DNA of 64,000 nt, from positions 1 to 64,000 of the forward strand of contig CAWICW010000026.1 of assembly GCA_963834685.1 (NCBI GenBank), in the 5' to 3' direction. The position numbers were made by a program, and so were the translations under genes. This document shows positions 16,517 to 25,692 of the stretch, one piece after another (the first letter of the stretch is position 1; every line of letters begins with the position of its first letter). Source of the stretch: Palsa-504 sp963834685 (GTDB lineage: Bacteria; Actinomycetota; Actinomycetes; Streptosporangiales; Streptosporangiaceae). The notes beneath the pieces are model-generated. The model saw only the letters and a program-made list of their open reading frames with translations, was not told where the DNA came from and did no database searches.

Positions 16517-17872
16517 CTAAAGCCTAGGGGCAGCCGCCGGCTGCCCACGGTGATTTACCACCTCAGTGCTGGTCAGGGGGGACGACCCGGCTGACTCTGC
16601 TAGCTGGGTCGGCTGCGCCGACGGGGCTAGCTGGGTCGGCTGCGCCGACGGGGCTAGCTGGGTCGGCTGCGGAGTCGGGCCTTCTCCCCCCCGCTCCGGA
16701 ACGGACGCCACGGAAGCGGTCACCGGATGGCGCGTGTGCTTGATGCCGAGGATGGACAGGAAGAACGTGCCCAGGATCACCTGGCAGCTGACGATCAGCG
16801 CGGTGACGGACGGGATCATCAGGCGCAGCGAGTGCTCGTAGTTCAGGTGGCTGAACTTCTGGCCGTTCCAGTACAGCAGCGAGAAGATGAGACCGGCCAG
16901 GCCGGCCGCGCCGATCGCGACGCCCAGCAGCAGCCCGCGTTCCAGGCTCAGCTTCTCGAGCAGGCGCTGGACCTTCGGCTCCTCGGGCAGGAACCCCTCC
17001 GAGCCGGCGTACACCTGGGTGAACAGCCAGAACAGCACCGACTGGAAGCCGATCACCACCATCGCCGAGGCCGCGACCAGCGTGTCCACGTCGAAGGTCA
17101 CCGAGCCGACCTTGAACGGGTGCGGTACCACGATCGCGCCGATGGCCAGGCCCGCGATGAGCAGCACCAGGCCGGGCAGGAAGAACAGCCAGCGCGGGCT
17201 GAACAGCAGCAGGAACCGCAGGTGCCGCCAGCCGTCCCGCCAGGTGTGCAGGTGCGGCGGGTGGCTCCGGCCGTCCTTGGCCAGCGTGGTGGGCACCTCG
17301 GTCACGTGCTGGCCGTACAGCGCCGCCTTGACCACCATCTCGCTGGCGAACTCCATCCCGGTGGCCTGCAGGTTGAGCGCCATCACGCTGTCCCGGTTGA
17401 ACCCGCGCAGCCCGCAGTGGAAGTCACCGATCTTGCTGCGGAAGAACAGCCGGCCGATGAAGCTCAGCACCGGGTTGCCGAGGTACTTGTGCAGGGGCGG
17501 CATCGCGCCCGGCGCGATCCCGCCGGCGAACCGGTTGCCCATGACCAGGTCCGCGCCCTCGCGCAGTTCGTCGACGAACGGCATCAGGCTGGTGAAGTCG
17601 TAGCTGTCGTCGGCGTCGCCCATGATGATGTACTTGCCCCGGGCCGCCATGATGCCGCCCATCAGGGCGTTGCCGTACCCCTTGTCGCTGACCGGGACGA
17701 CCCGGGCCCCGGCCTCCTCGGCCAGCCGCTGGCTGCCATCGGTGCTGCCGTTGTCGGCGACCAGGACCTCGCCGCTGATACCGCTGGAGGCCAGGAATCC
17801 AATAGCCTTGCGGACGCACGTCGCCACGGTCTCCGCCTCGTTGAGGCAGGGCATGACCACGGTCAGCTCCAC
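16517..17872 (-). CDS. Membrane-bound GT2, polyprenyl-phosphate sugar synthase type
   Basis: 451 aa. The GT-A domain (1-220) has VVMPCLNEAETVATCV, VADNGSTDGS, GDADDSYDF (DxD-like) and DFHCGLRGFNRD, like dolichol-phosphate mannose/glucose synthases. About four C-terminal membrane helices follow (LFFLPGLVLLIAGLAIGAIV; ASAMVVIGFQSVLFWLF; and others). It would load a sugar on polyprenyl phosphate for use by GT-C enzymes. A GT-C-like gene starts divergently 155 bases away and a protein mannosyltransferase lies further on. The last ~50 residues contain three copies of QPTQLAPSA encoded by a 27-bp tandem repeat. Confidence 0.85.
   Translation of the reverse strand: MELTVVMPCLNEAETVATCVRKAIGFLASSGISGEVLVADNGSTDGSQRLAEEAGARVVPVSDKGYGNALMGGIMAARGKYIIMGDADDSYDFTSLMPFVDELREGADLVMGNRFAGGIAPGAMPPLHKYLGNPVLSFIGRLFFRSKIGDFHCGLRGFNRDSVMALNLQATGMEFASEMVVKAALYGQHVTEVPTTLAKDGRSHPPHLHTWRDGWRHLRFLLLFSPRWLFFLPGLVLLIAGLAIGAIVVPHPFKVGSVTFDVDTLVAASAMVVIGFQSVLFWLFTQVYAGSEGFLPEEPKVQRLLEKLSLERGLLLGVAIGAAGLAGLIFSLLYWNGQKFSHLNYEHSLRLMIPSVTALIVSCQVILGTFFLSILGIKHTRHPVTASVASVPERGGEGPTPQPTQLAPSAQPTQLAPSAQPTQLAESAGSSPLTSTEVVNHRGQPAAAPRL
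16599..16671. repeat. 27-bp tandem repeat in the GT2 C-terminus
   Basis: Units starting GCTAGCTGGGTCGG begin at 16599, 16626 and 16653; the third is partial. They encode a nonapeptide repeat in a Pro/Ala/Ser-rich tail after the last membrane helix. The number of units is likely to vary between strains. Confidence 0.85.
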
Positions 17873-18027
17873 GTTTTCGTCTCCTTCAGGTCAGCGGATC
17901 CGGCCGCTTTGGGCAAGTCCTGGTCGCGCATCGTATTACCGTAGGCCAGGGACGAACGAACGTCAGCCGGCCGCACGTTCAATGTCAGGGATGTCAGCCC
18001 AGCACAGGAGGGTACGGGTTGAGGGTA

Positions 18028-19699
18028 ATGCCTGAGGCCACGTCGCGTGCGCCATCGGCGCGGCGAACCTGGTCCGTCCGTCCGGTTGCGCCGCGCCCGG
18101 CCGGCCTCAGATCGCTGGCCGCCAGGATCTGGGCGGAGCACCGGCTGTTCGTCATCGTGCTCATCCCGGCCGTGCTGCTGCGCGCCGACGCCGAGCTCGG
18201 GTACCGGTGGCAGGCCTGGTTCAACGACTCGTTCGTCTACGTGCAGAGACACCGTCCACTTCAACCTCGATCCCACCCGGGTGTCGGGATACTCGGTCTT
18301 CCTCTGGATCCTGCAACCCCTCCACAGCTACGCTTTTGTAACGATTCTGCAACATCTCATGGGCCTGGCCGTCGCCGTCATGATCTACGCGCTGGCCAGG
18401 CACCGGTTCGGCGCCCCGGCCTGGCTGGCCACGCTGGCCACCGTGCCGGTGCTCTACGACGGGTTCGAGATCCAGCTCGAGCACCTGATCCTGTCCGACG
18501 TTCTGTTCTTGTTCGTGCTCACGCTGGCCACCACGCTGCTGCTGTGGGACCCGGCCGGTCCCACCACCCGGCGCAGCGCGGTCATCGGCCTGCTGCTGGG
18601 CCTTGGTGCGGTGCTGCGGTCGATCGGGCTGCCGATGCTCGCGATCTTCGTCGTCTACATGATCATCAGGCGGTTCAACTGGCGGCGGATCGTGGCCACG
18701 GTCGGGGTGTGCCTGGTCCCGGTGTTCGCCTACGCCGGGGCGTTCGACCTGCAGCACGGGCAGTTCGCGATGAGCGATGCCACCGGCGTGTTCCTGTACT
18801 CGCGGGTGATGACCTTCGCCGAGTGCTCCAAGATGCATGTGCCCGCCGACGAGCTGTGGCTGTGCACCAACGTCCCGCCGGACAAGCGGCCGATCGCGCA
18901 GTCCTACATCTGGACCCCGCAGACCCCGTTGGACCGTTACCAGCCGTCCAAGTTCGCGCCGGTCCCCAACCAGCTGGCCGAGAACTTCGCGATCCGCGCC
19001 ATCGAGGCCCAGCCGGGCGACTACGCCAAGGCCGTCTTCGACGACACCTGGCGGGTGTTCGGCTGGAAGCGACAGGTGTTCCCGCAGGCCGCGACGTACG
19101 ACGAGTACCTGTTCCTGCCCCAGGGGCTGCCGATCCCGAGCTGGGACGACGCCCATATCGGGCGCTACAACTCCTACGCGGCCGCGTACGTGCGCGCCAA
19201 CCCGGCGACCCAGGTGGTCAACCCGTTCGCGGTGATCATCCGGGACTACCAGAAGTACGTCTGGCTGCCGGGGACGATCTACGGGCTCATCCTGCTGGCC
19301 GGGCTGGCCGGCATGGTGGCGGCCTGGCGGCGGCTGGGCGGCGAGGCGCTGCTGCCCTGGGCGGTGTCGCTGGCCATGGTCGTCGTCCCGGCCGCGACCG
19401 CCGAGTTCGATTACCGGTACGTGCTGCCCGCCGTACCGTTCGCCTGCCTGGCCGCGGTCATGGCGTTCAGCCCCGGGACCGCGGGCCGGGCCCGGCTGCG
19501 GGAGCTAGCGGGCGCGGTGCGGCGGACGGTCGGCGGGACCTCCCGCGAGGACGCCTCCCGGACGGTCCCCGAGAACCCCTCCCGGACCGCTTCCGAGAAC
19601 GGCTCCCGGACCGCCTCCGGTCCCGCCGCCGACTCCGCGGACGCGGCGGCGGCCGAGGCCGGCGACGACGAGCGTAATCTCGCCGCGGACGGCGCCTGA
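18028..19699 (+). pseudogene. GT-C-like multi-pass membrane protein with one frameshift
   Basis: The ATG at 18028 (GAGGGTA just before) gives a first membrane helix around LFVIVLIPAVLL and NDSFVYVQ. The family-like continuation DTVHFNLDPTRVSGYSVFLW is in the next frame, so one extra base lies near 18245-18249. The rest has eight or more helices and an extracellular loop with CSKMHVPADELWLC, resembling phospholipid-carrier-dependent glycosyltransferases. It is probably the partner of the divergent GT2. The last ~55 residues (imperfect SRTxxEN repeats) overlap the rsmI 3' end on the other strand by 195 bases. Substrate unknown. Confidence 0.7.
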
Positions 19700-20353
19700 G
19701 CCGGCCCAGCCGGCCAGCTCGGCCAGGGTCCCGCGCACGATCTCCTCGTGGGTCTTGGTCAGCTCGCGGCACACCACGGCCTGCCGGTCCTCGCCGTGCG
19801 AGGCCGCGAGTTCGGTCAGCGTAGCCGCCAGCCTGCGGCCGGACTCGAAGTAGACCTGGGTACGGCGGTCCTCCGCGAGTTCGGCAAAGCGCCGCTGGCG
19901 CTCGCCTGCGCGCCGGGGCGGGAACCCCTCGAAGCAGAACCGGTCGGTGGGCAGCCCGGAGACGGCCAGCGCGGTCGTGACCGCGGACGGGCCGGGCAGC
20001 GCGGTGACCCTGATGCCGGCCGCCGCCGCGGCGGCCACCAGCCGGTAGCCCGGATCGCTGATCCCGGGCGTGCCCGCGTCGGTGACGAGCAGCACGTCCT
20101 GGCCGGCCTGCAGGGTCTGGAGGAGCTCGGCCGCGCGGCGGGTCTCCACCGCGTCGTAGTAGGAGACGATGCGCGCCCGCAGCGTGATCTCCAGGCTGGA
20201 CGCGAGCCAGCGGACGCGGCGGGTGTCCTCGGCCGCGATGATCGTGGCCCGGGCGAGCTCGGCCGCCAGCCGGGGCGAGGCGTCCTCGGCCCGGCCGATC
20301 GGCACCGCGGCCAGCGTCAGTACCCCGGCTTGCTCCTCGTCGCGTTCAGCCAT
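19505..20353 (-). CDS. rsmI: 16S rRNA (cytidine1402-2'-O) methyltransferase
   Basis: 282 aa from the ATG at 20353 (MAERDEEQAGVLTLAAVPIG), chosen because GGGAGA lies at proper distance; an earlier frame would come from the repeat. The tetrapyrrole-methylase fold has IIAAEDTRRVRWLAS, LLVTDAGTPGISDPGYRLV, ALPGPSAVTTALAVSG and FEGFPPRR. RsmI methylates C1402 of 16S rRNA at the decoding centre. The C-terminal ~45 residues are Gly-rich imperfect repeats (GSGPGGVLGDRPGGVLAGG) that overlap the convergent GT-C gene and are absent from typical RsmI. It is divergent from pmt across repeat copy 3. Confidence 0.9.
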   Translation of the reverse strand: MAERDEEQAGVLTLAAVPIGRAEDASPRLAAELARATIIAAEDTRRVRWLASSLEITLRARIVSYYDAVETRRAAELLQTLQAGQDVLLVTDAGTPGISDPGYRLVAAAAAAGIRVTALPGPSAVTTALAVSGLPTDRFCFEGFPPRRAGERQRRFAELAEDRRTQVYFESGRRLAATLTELAASHGEDRQAVVCRELTKTHEEIVRGTLAELAGWAGSGAVRGEITLVVAGLGRRRVRGVGGGTGGGPGAVLGSGPGGVLGDRPGGVLAGGPADRPPHRAR

Positions 20354-20367
20354 GGGAAGCATTCTCC

Positions 20368-20488
20368 CGCGAGCCAAAGGGCGCGGCACCGCCTGGACTG
20401 ACGAGCGAGGAACGAGCGAGGAGGGCCCGCCGCCAAGGGCGGCCAGACCAGCGAGGCGCTGCGTCAAGAGCGCCCGGAGGCGAGCGGG
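20368..20488. repeat. Dispersed structured repeat, copy 3 (diverged, enlarged)
   Basis: It shares CGCGAGCCAAAGGGCGCGG at the left, GAGCGAGGAACGAGCGAGGA in the loop and GCGCCCGGAGGCGAGCGGG at the right with copies 1 and 4. It also carries ~30 extra bases (about 20426-20460), and its inner stem is less perfect. It lies between the divergent rsmI and pmt genes, not at gene 3' ends. Confidence 0.75.
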
Positions 20489-20514
20489 ACCAATACAGCA
20501 GTAGGCTGTGCCCG

Positions 20515-22140
20515 ATGATGGGTACCGAGGCTGACGCAGCCGCCGCGCCTGACACCGACGAGGCCGGCCGGCTGGCGGTGCTCCGCGCCCGGCTCGCGGC
20601 CCCGATGCCCGACGACCGGCCGTGGGGCTGGCTCGGCCCGCTGCTCGTCACCGCGTTCGGGACCTGGCTGCGCTTCGACCGGCTGCGGGTGCCGCGCGCG
20701 CTGATCTTCGACGAGACCTACTACGTCAAGGACGCCTGGAGCATCCTGCAGCACGGGGTCGAGTGGCAACCGGTCAGCAACGCCAACGCGCTGATCCAGG
20801 CCGGGCACACCACCGGCCTGTTCGCGAAGTGCAGCGGCACCGGCTGCGGGGAGTACGTGGTCCAGCCCGAGGTGGGCAAGCTGCTCATCGCGGTCGGTGA
20901 GTGGCTGTTCGGGCTGAACTCGTTCGGCTGGCGGTTCTCCAGCGCGGTGTTCGGGTCGCTGGCCATCCTGCTGATCTGCCGCATCGCCCGGCGGATGACC
21001 CGGTCCACCCTGCTCGGCTGCCTGGCCGGGCTGCTGATGTCCCTGGACGGCCTGGAGTTCGTGCTGTCCAGGACCGGCATCCTGGACATCTTCCTGATGT
21101 TCTTCGTGCTGGCCGCGTTCGGCTGCATGGTCATCGACCGGGACCACTCCCGGGCCAAGCTGGCCGAGGGGGTCGCGCGCCGGGCCGGGGGGGACGCCGG
21201 GCCGCGGCTCGGCCTGCGCAAGTGGCAGGTGGCCTGCGGGATCCTGCTGGGCCTGGCGGTGGGGACCAAGTGGATCGCGGCCTGGTACATCGTCGGGTTC
21301 GCCTGCCTCGGCATCGCGTGGGACATCGGCGCCCGCCGGACCGCGGGCCTGCCGGCGTTCGTCCGCGGCGCGCTGCGCGACGCCCTGTGGCTGCCGCTCA
21401 CGTTCATCGTGGTCCCGCTCGTCGTCTACACCGCGACCTGGACCAACTGGCTGGTGACCAGCACCGGTTACGACCGGAACCTCGGCCAGGCGAACGGCGT
21501 GACCACCCCGGTCATCTCCGCCCTGTACTCGCTGTACGAGTACCACCTGCAGGCGATCGGTTTCGGGCTGGGCCTGAGCACCAGGCATCCCTACCAGTCC
21601 CAGCCCTGGGACTGGCTGCTGATCACCAGGCCGGTCGCGTTCTACTACGAGTCCTACTCCGGGCCGGTCGCCGGGCCCTCGCACTTCTGCCCGTCCAAGG
21701 GCTGCACCGGCGCGTCGTGGTCGCAGGAGGTCCTGGCCATCGGGACCCCGCTGATCTGGTGGAGTTCCATCCTGGCCCTGGTGTTCTGCCTGGGCTGGTG
21801 GCTGCTGCACCGCGACTGGCGGGCCGGCGCAGTCCTGCTGGGCGTGCTGGCGGGCTGGGGGCCGTGGTTCCCGCTGGTGACCCGGACCAAGTTCTACTAC
21901 TACGCGCTGGAATTCGAGCCGTTCCTGATCTTGTCCATCGTGCTGTGCCTGGGGCTGATCCTCGGGCCCGCCACGGCCAGCGTGCGGCGCCGATCGATCG
22001 GCGCCGGGGTGGTCGGCGCGTACCTCCTGGCCGTCCTGATCATGTTCTGGTACTTCTACCCGATCCTGGCCGCCAAGGTCATCCCGTACCCGGACTGGCT
22101 GAGCCACATGTGGTACCGGATAGGCCACGGCTGGATCTGA
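20515..22140 (+). CDS. pmt: Dolichyl-phosphate-mannose protein mannosyltransferase (PMT, GT39)
   Basis: 541 aa, about ten membrane helices. The first periplasmic loop has FDETYYVKDAWS with the D-E motif required for catalysis, and VQPEVGKLLIAVGEW. Later features are FVLSRTGILDIFLMFF, KWIAAWYIVGFACLG and RTKFYYYALEFEPF. PMT O-mannosylates Ser/Thr of proteins crossing the membrane with polyprenyl-phosphate-mannose as donor, like Rv1002c. Pairing with divergent rsmI is conserved in actinobacteria. The GT2 at 16517 could supply a lipid-linked sugar. ATG at 20515 (MMGTEADAAAA). Confidence 0.93.
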   Translation: MMGTEADAAAAPDTDEAGRLAVLRARLAAPMPDDRPWGWLGPLLVTAFGTWLRFDRLRVPRALIFDETYYVKDAWSILQHGVEWQPVSNANALIQAGHTTGLFAKCSGTGCGEYVVQPEVGKLLIAVGEWLFGLNSFGWRFSSAVFGSLAILLICRIARRMTRSTLLGCLAGLLMSLDGLEFVLSRTGILDIFLMFFVLAAFGCMVIDRDHSRAKLAEGVARRAGGDAGPRLGLRKWQVACGILLGLAVGTKWIAAWYIVGFACLGIAWDIGARRTAGLPAFVRGALRDALWLPLTFIVVPLVVYTATWTNWLVTSTGYDRNLGQANGVTTPVISALYSLYEYHLQAIGFGLGLSTRHPYQSQPWDWLLITRPVAFYYESYSGPVAGPSHFCPSKGCTGASWSQEVLAIGTPLIWWSSILALVFCLGWWLLHRDWRAGAVLLGVLAGWGPWFPLVTRTKFYYYALEFEPFLILSIVLCLGLILGPATASVRRRSIGAGVVGAYLLAVLIMFWYFYPILAAKVIPYPDWLSHMWYRIGHGWI

Positions 22141-22276
22141 GCGCGGCAGCAGGGCACGGGCCTGCTTTCAGCAGGCTCTCAGGTGGTCCTCAGTATGCTC
22201 AGGAACGTACGGGGCAGCATGGTTAACACGGGGGCTCAACCTTCCCGGCTGGCAACGACGTGATTTGCGTAACACG

Positions 22277-22304
22277 GGGTACGTTTCCGGGCCTCCAGTA
22301 CGTC
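22277..22304 (+). promoter_or_regulatory. Possible ECF-type promoter before the sigma gene
   Basis: GGGTAC (22277-22282) and CGTC (22301-22304) are 18 bases apart, similar to ECF-type GGAAC/CGTC promoters, and 37 bases before the sigma-factor ATG. Autoregulation would be typical. The match is partial. Confidence 0.25.
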
Positions 22305-22340
22305 TATATACAGTGAGATGACAAACCACCGGAGCGAACG

Positions 22341-22913
22341 ATGAGCCGAGCCGAGCACTCTAGCGAAGACCGCGAGCGATTCGAGCGCGATGTCGTCCCG
22401 CAGCTTGGCCAGCTCTACCCCGCCGCGCTCCGGATGACCAGGAACCCGACCGACGCCGAGGACCTGGTCCAGGAGACGTCGGCCAAGGCGTACGCGGCGT
22501 TCGGCCAGTTCACCCCCGGTACCAACCTGCGGGCCTGGCTGAACCGGATCCTGACCACCACGTTCATCAACGTGTACCGCAAGCGGCGCCGCGAGCCGCA
22601 GCAGGCCCTCGGCGGCGACCTGGCCGAATGGCAGATGTCCGCGGACCGGCTGGCGCCGCCGGTGCCGTCCGCCGAGACCGAGGCGCTCGACCGGACCACC
22701 GACTCCGACCTGCTGCGGGCCCTGCGCGACCTGCCCGGCGAGTTCCGCACCGCGGTGTACCTGGCCGATATCGAGGGCTACCCGTACCGGGAGATCGCCG
22801 AGATCATGGGCACGCCGGTCGGGACGGTGATGTCGCGCCTGCACCGCGGGCGCCGCAAGATCCGGGAGCAGCTGCTGGCCAGCGGGCTGGGCCCGGCGGC
22901 CGCCGAGGCGTAA
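22341..22913 (+). CDS. ECF RNA polymerase sigma factor, SigR/SigH-like
   Basis: 190 aa. Region 2: ALRMTRNPTDAEDLVQETSAKAY and NLRAWLNRILTTTFINVYRK. Region 4: LRDLPGEFRTAVYLADIEGY, then YREIAEIMGTPVGTVMSRLHRGRRK. Both match the SigR/SigH (ECF12) group that responds to thiol oxidation. In the usual arrangement an RsrA-type zinc anti-sigma factor follows at once. Here the next gene is a convergent asparagine synthetase, so no partner is adjacent. It may be controlled by an anti-sigma elsewhere or by transcription alone. Confidence 0.9.
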   Translation: MSRAEHSSEDRERFERDVVPQLGQLYPAALRMTRNPTDAEDLVQETSAKAYAAFGQFTPGTNLRAWLNRILTTTFINVYRKRRREPQQALGGDLAEWQMSADRLAPPVPSAETEALDRTTDSDLLRALRDLPGEFRTAVYLADIEGYPYREIAEIMGTPVGTVMSRLHRGRRKIREQLLASGLGPAAAEA

Positions 22914-22945
22914 CCGCCGGGCGCCCGGCGCGTAACCGCCGGCCG

Positions 22946-24862
22946 CTAGCCCACCGCGGCGGACTCCCAGCCCAGCGCGACCGGGTCGTAGACGCGTTCC
23001 ACGTAGATCTGGTGCCACAGCGAGAACACCACCAGCAGCCACACCTGCCGCCAGCTCACCTCGGGGTCACCGGCCCGGAACCGGCGCAGGACCTCGGTCG
23101 CGGCGCCCTTGTTCAGCCACTGACCGGTCTGCGCGGTGCGGACCACCTGCTCGGCGAAGCCGTACATGCCGCCGCTCAGCCAGTGCCCGAGCGGCACCGG
23201 GAAGCCGAGCTTGGCGCGTTCGGCGGCGGCCTGCGGCAGCAGGTCGCCGACCGCCTCCCGCAGCGCGAACTTGGTCGTGCCCGCGGCGGTCTTCTCCACC
23301 CGGGCCAGCCGGGCGGCCACCGCGAGCACCTCGCGGTCCAGGAACGGCGTGCGCAGCTCCAGGCCGTGCGCCATGGCCATCCGGTCCGCCTTGACCAGGA
23401 TGTCGCCGGGCAGCCAGGTGTTGACGTCGACCAGCTGCATGGTGGCCACGTCGTCCAGGCCGGCCTCGGCGGCCTGCCGGTAGACCGGGTCGGTCACGTC
23501 GAACTCGCTGCCGGTGCCGCCCCGGACCAGCATCCGGGCCTCGTCGGTGCCGAACACGTACGCATTGCCGATGTAGCGCCGCGGCAGGGGCGTCGAAGCC
23601 CGGTTGAGCAGCCCCTTCCCCCGGCGGCCGGCCGGCAGCTCGGAGGCGACCCGGCTGATCGTGGCCCGGCCCCAGCCCGGCAGCGCCTGGCCGGCCCGGA
23701 CCATGCCGGGCTGATAGTAGACGCCGTAACCGCCGAACAGCTCGTCCGCTCCCTCCCCGGACAGCACCACCTTGACGTGCTTACGGGCCTCCCGGGCCGC
23801 GAACCAGAGCGGGACCGCCGCCGCGTCCGCCATCGGGTCATCCAGGTGCCAGACGATCCTGGGCAGGCAGGCGACGAACTCCTCGGGGCTGATGACGTAC
23901 GGGACCGACTTCAGGCCGAGCGCGGTGGCCGTCGCCGTAGCCAGGTCGATCTCGCTGTACCCTTCGCGCTCGAAGCCGACGGTGAAGGTCGCCAAGCCTG
24001 GGACCGACTCCGCGGCGAGCGCGCAGAGCGTGGCCGAGTCCACGCCGCCGGACAGGAACGCGCCCACCGGCACGTCGCTGCGCAGGTGCACGGCGACCGA
24101 ATCGCGCAGCGCGGTCAGGATCTTCTCCGGCGAGGCCGACGAGGGAGACCGGGCCGGCTTGAACTCGGGCCGCCAGTACCGGAACACGTCGACCCGGCCG
24201 CCCGGGCGGGCGATCAGCACGTGCCCCGGCGGCAGCGACCGGGCGGGCGGCACCAGCGTGGCCGGCGCGGGCACGTACTGGAAGGACAGGTACCGGCGCA
24301 GCGCGTCCGGGTCGATCGCGCTCACCTCGCCCGAGTCGGCCAGGGCCTTGCGCTCGGAGGCGAACCTCAGCTGCGGCCCGGACCGGGGCCGGTGACCGCC
24401 CGCGGTCAGCGCGTAGAAGAACGGCTTGATGCCGAACGGGTCGCGCGCGCAGAACAGCTCGCGGGTCCGCCGGTCCCAGATCGCGAAGGCGTACATGCCG
24501 CGTAGCTGGCGGACGACGTCCTTGCCGAGCCACGCGTACATCTCGACCAGGACCTCGGCCCCGGACCTGGTCCGCAGCTGCACCCCGCGGCCGGCCAGGC
24601 GCTGGGCCAGCTCGAGGTAGTTGTAGATCTCGCCGTCGAAGACCATCACGTAGCGGCCGTCGGCCGAGTACACCGGCTGGCGGCCGCCGGCCGAGGGGTC
24701 GATGACGGCCAGCCGCCGGAAGCCCAGGGCCAGATCGGGGTCGGCGAAGTACCCCTCGTCGTCGGGACCGCGATGGGCGATGCGCAGGGCGGCACGGCTC
24801 ACCCACTCGGTGTCCGGGCCTGCTCCGTCTGCCAGCGCCAGGCAGCCGGTCATTCCGCCCAT
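22946..24862 (-). CDS. asnB: Asparagine synthetase B-type, catalytic Cys2 replaced by Gly
   Basis: 638 aa. The N-terminal Ntn glutaminase domain is recognisable (RIAHRGPDDEGYF, FRRLAVIDPSAGGRQP, VFDGEIYNYLELAQRL, RDPFGIKPFFY). The synthetase domain has the ATP-pyrophosphatase loop FLSGGVDSATLC and VVLSGEGADELFGGYG. The protein begins MGGMTG where the family has MCG: codon 2 is GGC, not TGC, so the N-terminal nucleophile is missing. It would then depend on free ammonia unless this is a base-call error. The next Met (MTGC) does not restore an N-terminal Cys. It probably amidates an aspartyl substrate. Confidence 0.88.
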   Translation of the reverse strand: MGGMTGCLALADGAGPDTEWVSRAALRIAHRGPDDEGYFADPDLALGFRRLAVIDPSAGGRQPVYSADGRYVMVFDGEIYNYLELAQRLAGRGVQLRTRSGAEVLVEMYAWLGKDVVRQLRGMYAFAIWDRRTRELFCARDPFGIKPFFYALTAGGHRPRSGPQLRFASERKALADSGEVSAIDPDALRRYLSFQYVPAPATLVPPARSLPPGHVLIARPGGRVDVFRYWRPEFKPARSPSSASPEKILTALRDSVAVHLRSDVPVGAFLSGGVDSATLCALAAESVPGLATFTVGFEREGYSEIDLATATATALGLKSVPYVISPEEFVACLPRIVWHLDDPMADAAAVPLWFAAREARKHVKVVLSGEGADELFGGYGVYYQPGMVRAGQALPGWGRATISRVASELPAGRRGKGLLNRASTPLPRRYIGNAYVFGTDEARMLVRGGTGSEFDVTDPVYRQAAEAGLDDVATMQLVDVNTWLPGDILVKADRMAMAHGLELRTPFLDREVLAVAARLARVEKTAAGTTKFALREAVGDLLPQAAAERAKLGFPVPLGHWLSGGMYGFAEQVVRTAQTGQWLNKGAATEVLRRFRAGDPEVSWRQVWLLVVFSLWHQIYVERVYDPVALGWESAAVG

Positions 24863-24918
24863 GCGTGCCGCCCAACGATCGCGATACCGGAATCCGTGGC
24901 TCTAGTGCCCGGACCAGC

Positions 24919-25692
24919 CTACTTGGGCTGGAACCTGATCCCGCCGTCGAAGCGGACGACCTCCGCGTTGAGGTAGTCGTTCCCGATCAGGCTCAGCACC
25001 AGGTGACCGAACTCATCCGGGCGCCCCATCCGCTTGGGGAAGAGCACCGGGGCGATGAGCCGGGCCTTGAACTCCCCGGCGTTCTCGCCGGATCCGTAGA
25101 TCGGGGTGTCGATGATGCCGGGGCAGATCGTGTTGACCCGCACCCCGATGACACTGAGGTCCCGCGCGGCGGGCACGGTCATCCCGATGATGCCGCCCTT
25201 GGACGCGGAGTAGGCGATCTGGCCGGTCTGCCCCTCGATGCCAGCTATCGAGGAGGTGTTGACGATGACGCCGCGCTGCCCGTCGCCGTCGGCGGGCTCG
25301 GTCCGGGCCATGGCCGCGGCGGCGATGCGCATGAGGTTGAAGGTGCCGATCAGGTTGACGGTGATGACCCGCTGGTAGCTGGCCAGGTCGTGCGGGGTGC
25401 CGTCCCGCCCGACCGTCCGCGCCGCCCAGCCGATGCCCGCGCAGCTGACCGCGACCCGCAGCGGGACCCCGGTGCCCGCCGCGGCGTCGACCGCGGCCTG
25501 GACCGACGCCTCGTCGGCCACGTCGGTACGCGCGAACAGGCCGCCGGTCTCGCTGGCCACCCGCTTGCCGGCGTCTTCGTTCAGGTCGGCGATGACCACC
25601 GTGGCGCCTGCCGCGGCGAGCGCCCGGGCGGTCGCCTCGCCCAGCCCGCTCGCGCCACCGGAGACGATCGCCGCAGTACCGTTGACATCCAT
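24919..25692 (-). CDS. SDR-family dehydrogenase, HSD10/3-hydroxyacyl-CoA type
   Basis: 257 aa from the ATG at 25692 (MDVNGTAAIVSGGASGLGEA). Classical SDR: cofactor loop SGGASGLGEAT, acidic residue in VVIADLNEDAG favouring NAD, NTSSIAGIEGQ, catalytic YSASK, and NTICPGIIDTPIYG. Its length and its PVLFPKRMGRPDEFGHLV tail resemble type II 3-hydroxyacyl-CoA dehydrogenases of fatty-acid or branched-chain oxidation. It stands alone between asnB and the KamA-like gene, all on the minus strand. Substrate inferred from subfamily only. Confidence 0.85.
   Translation of the reverse strand: MDVNGTAAIVSGGASGLGEATARALAAAGATVVIADLNEDAGKRVASETGGLFARTDVADEASVQAAVDAAAGTGVPLRVAVSCAGIGWAARTVGRDGTPHDLASYQRVITVNLIGTFNLMRIAAAAMARTEPADGDGQRGVIVNTSSIAGIEGQTGQIAYSASKGGIIGMTVPAARDLSVIGVRVNTICPGIIDTPIYGSGENAGEFKARLIAPVLFPKRMGRPDEFGHLVLSLIGNDYLNAEVVRFDGGIRFQPK

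Noticed and set aside
16575..16587. GGGGGGACGACCC in the GT2 C-terminus as a sixth G-rich repeat copy
   Set aside because: Only half of the core is present and the flanks do not align with the other copies.
20464..22128. Long open frame antisense to the protein mannosyltransferase
   Set aside because: Composed almost only of P/R/G/Q/D residues with no hydrophobic core, the usual shadow of a high-GC gene; the plus-strand gene has clear family motifs.
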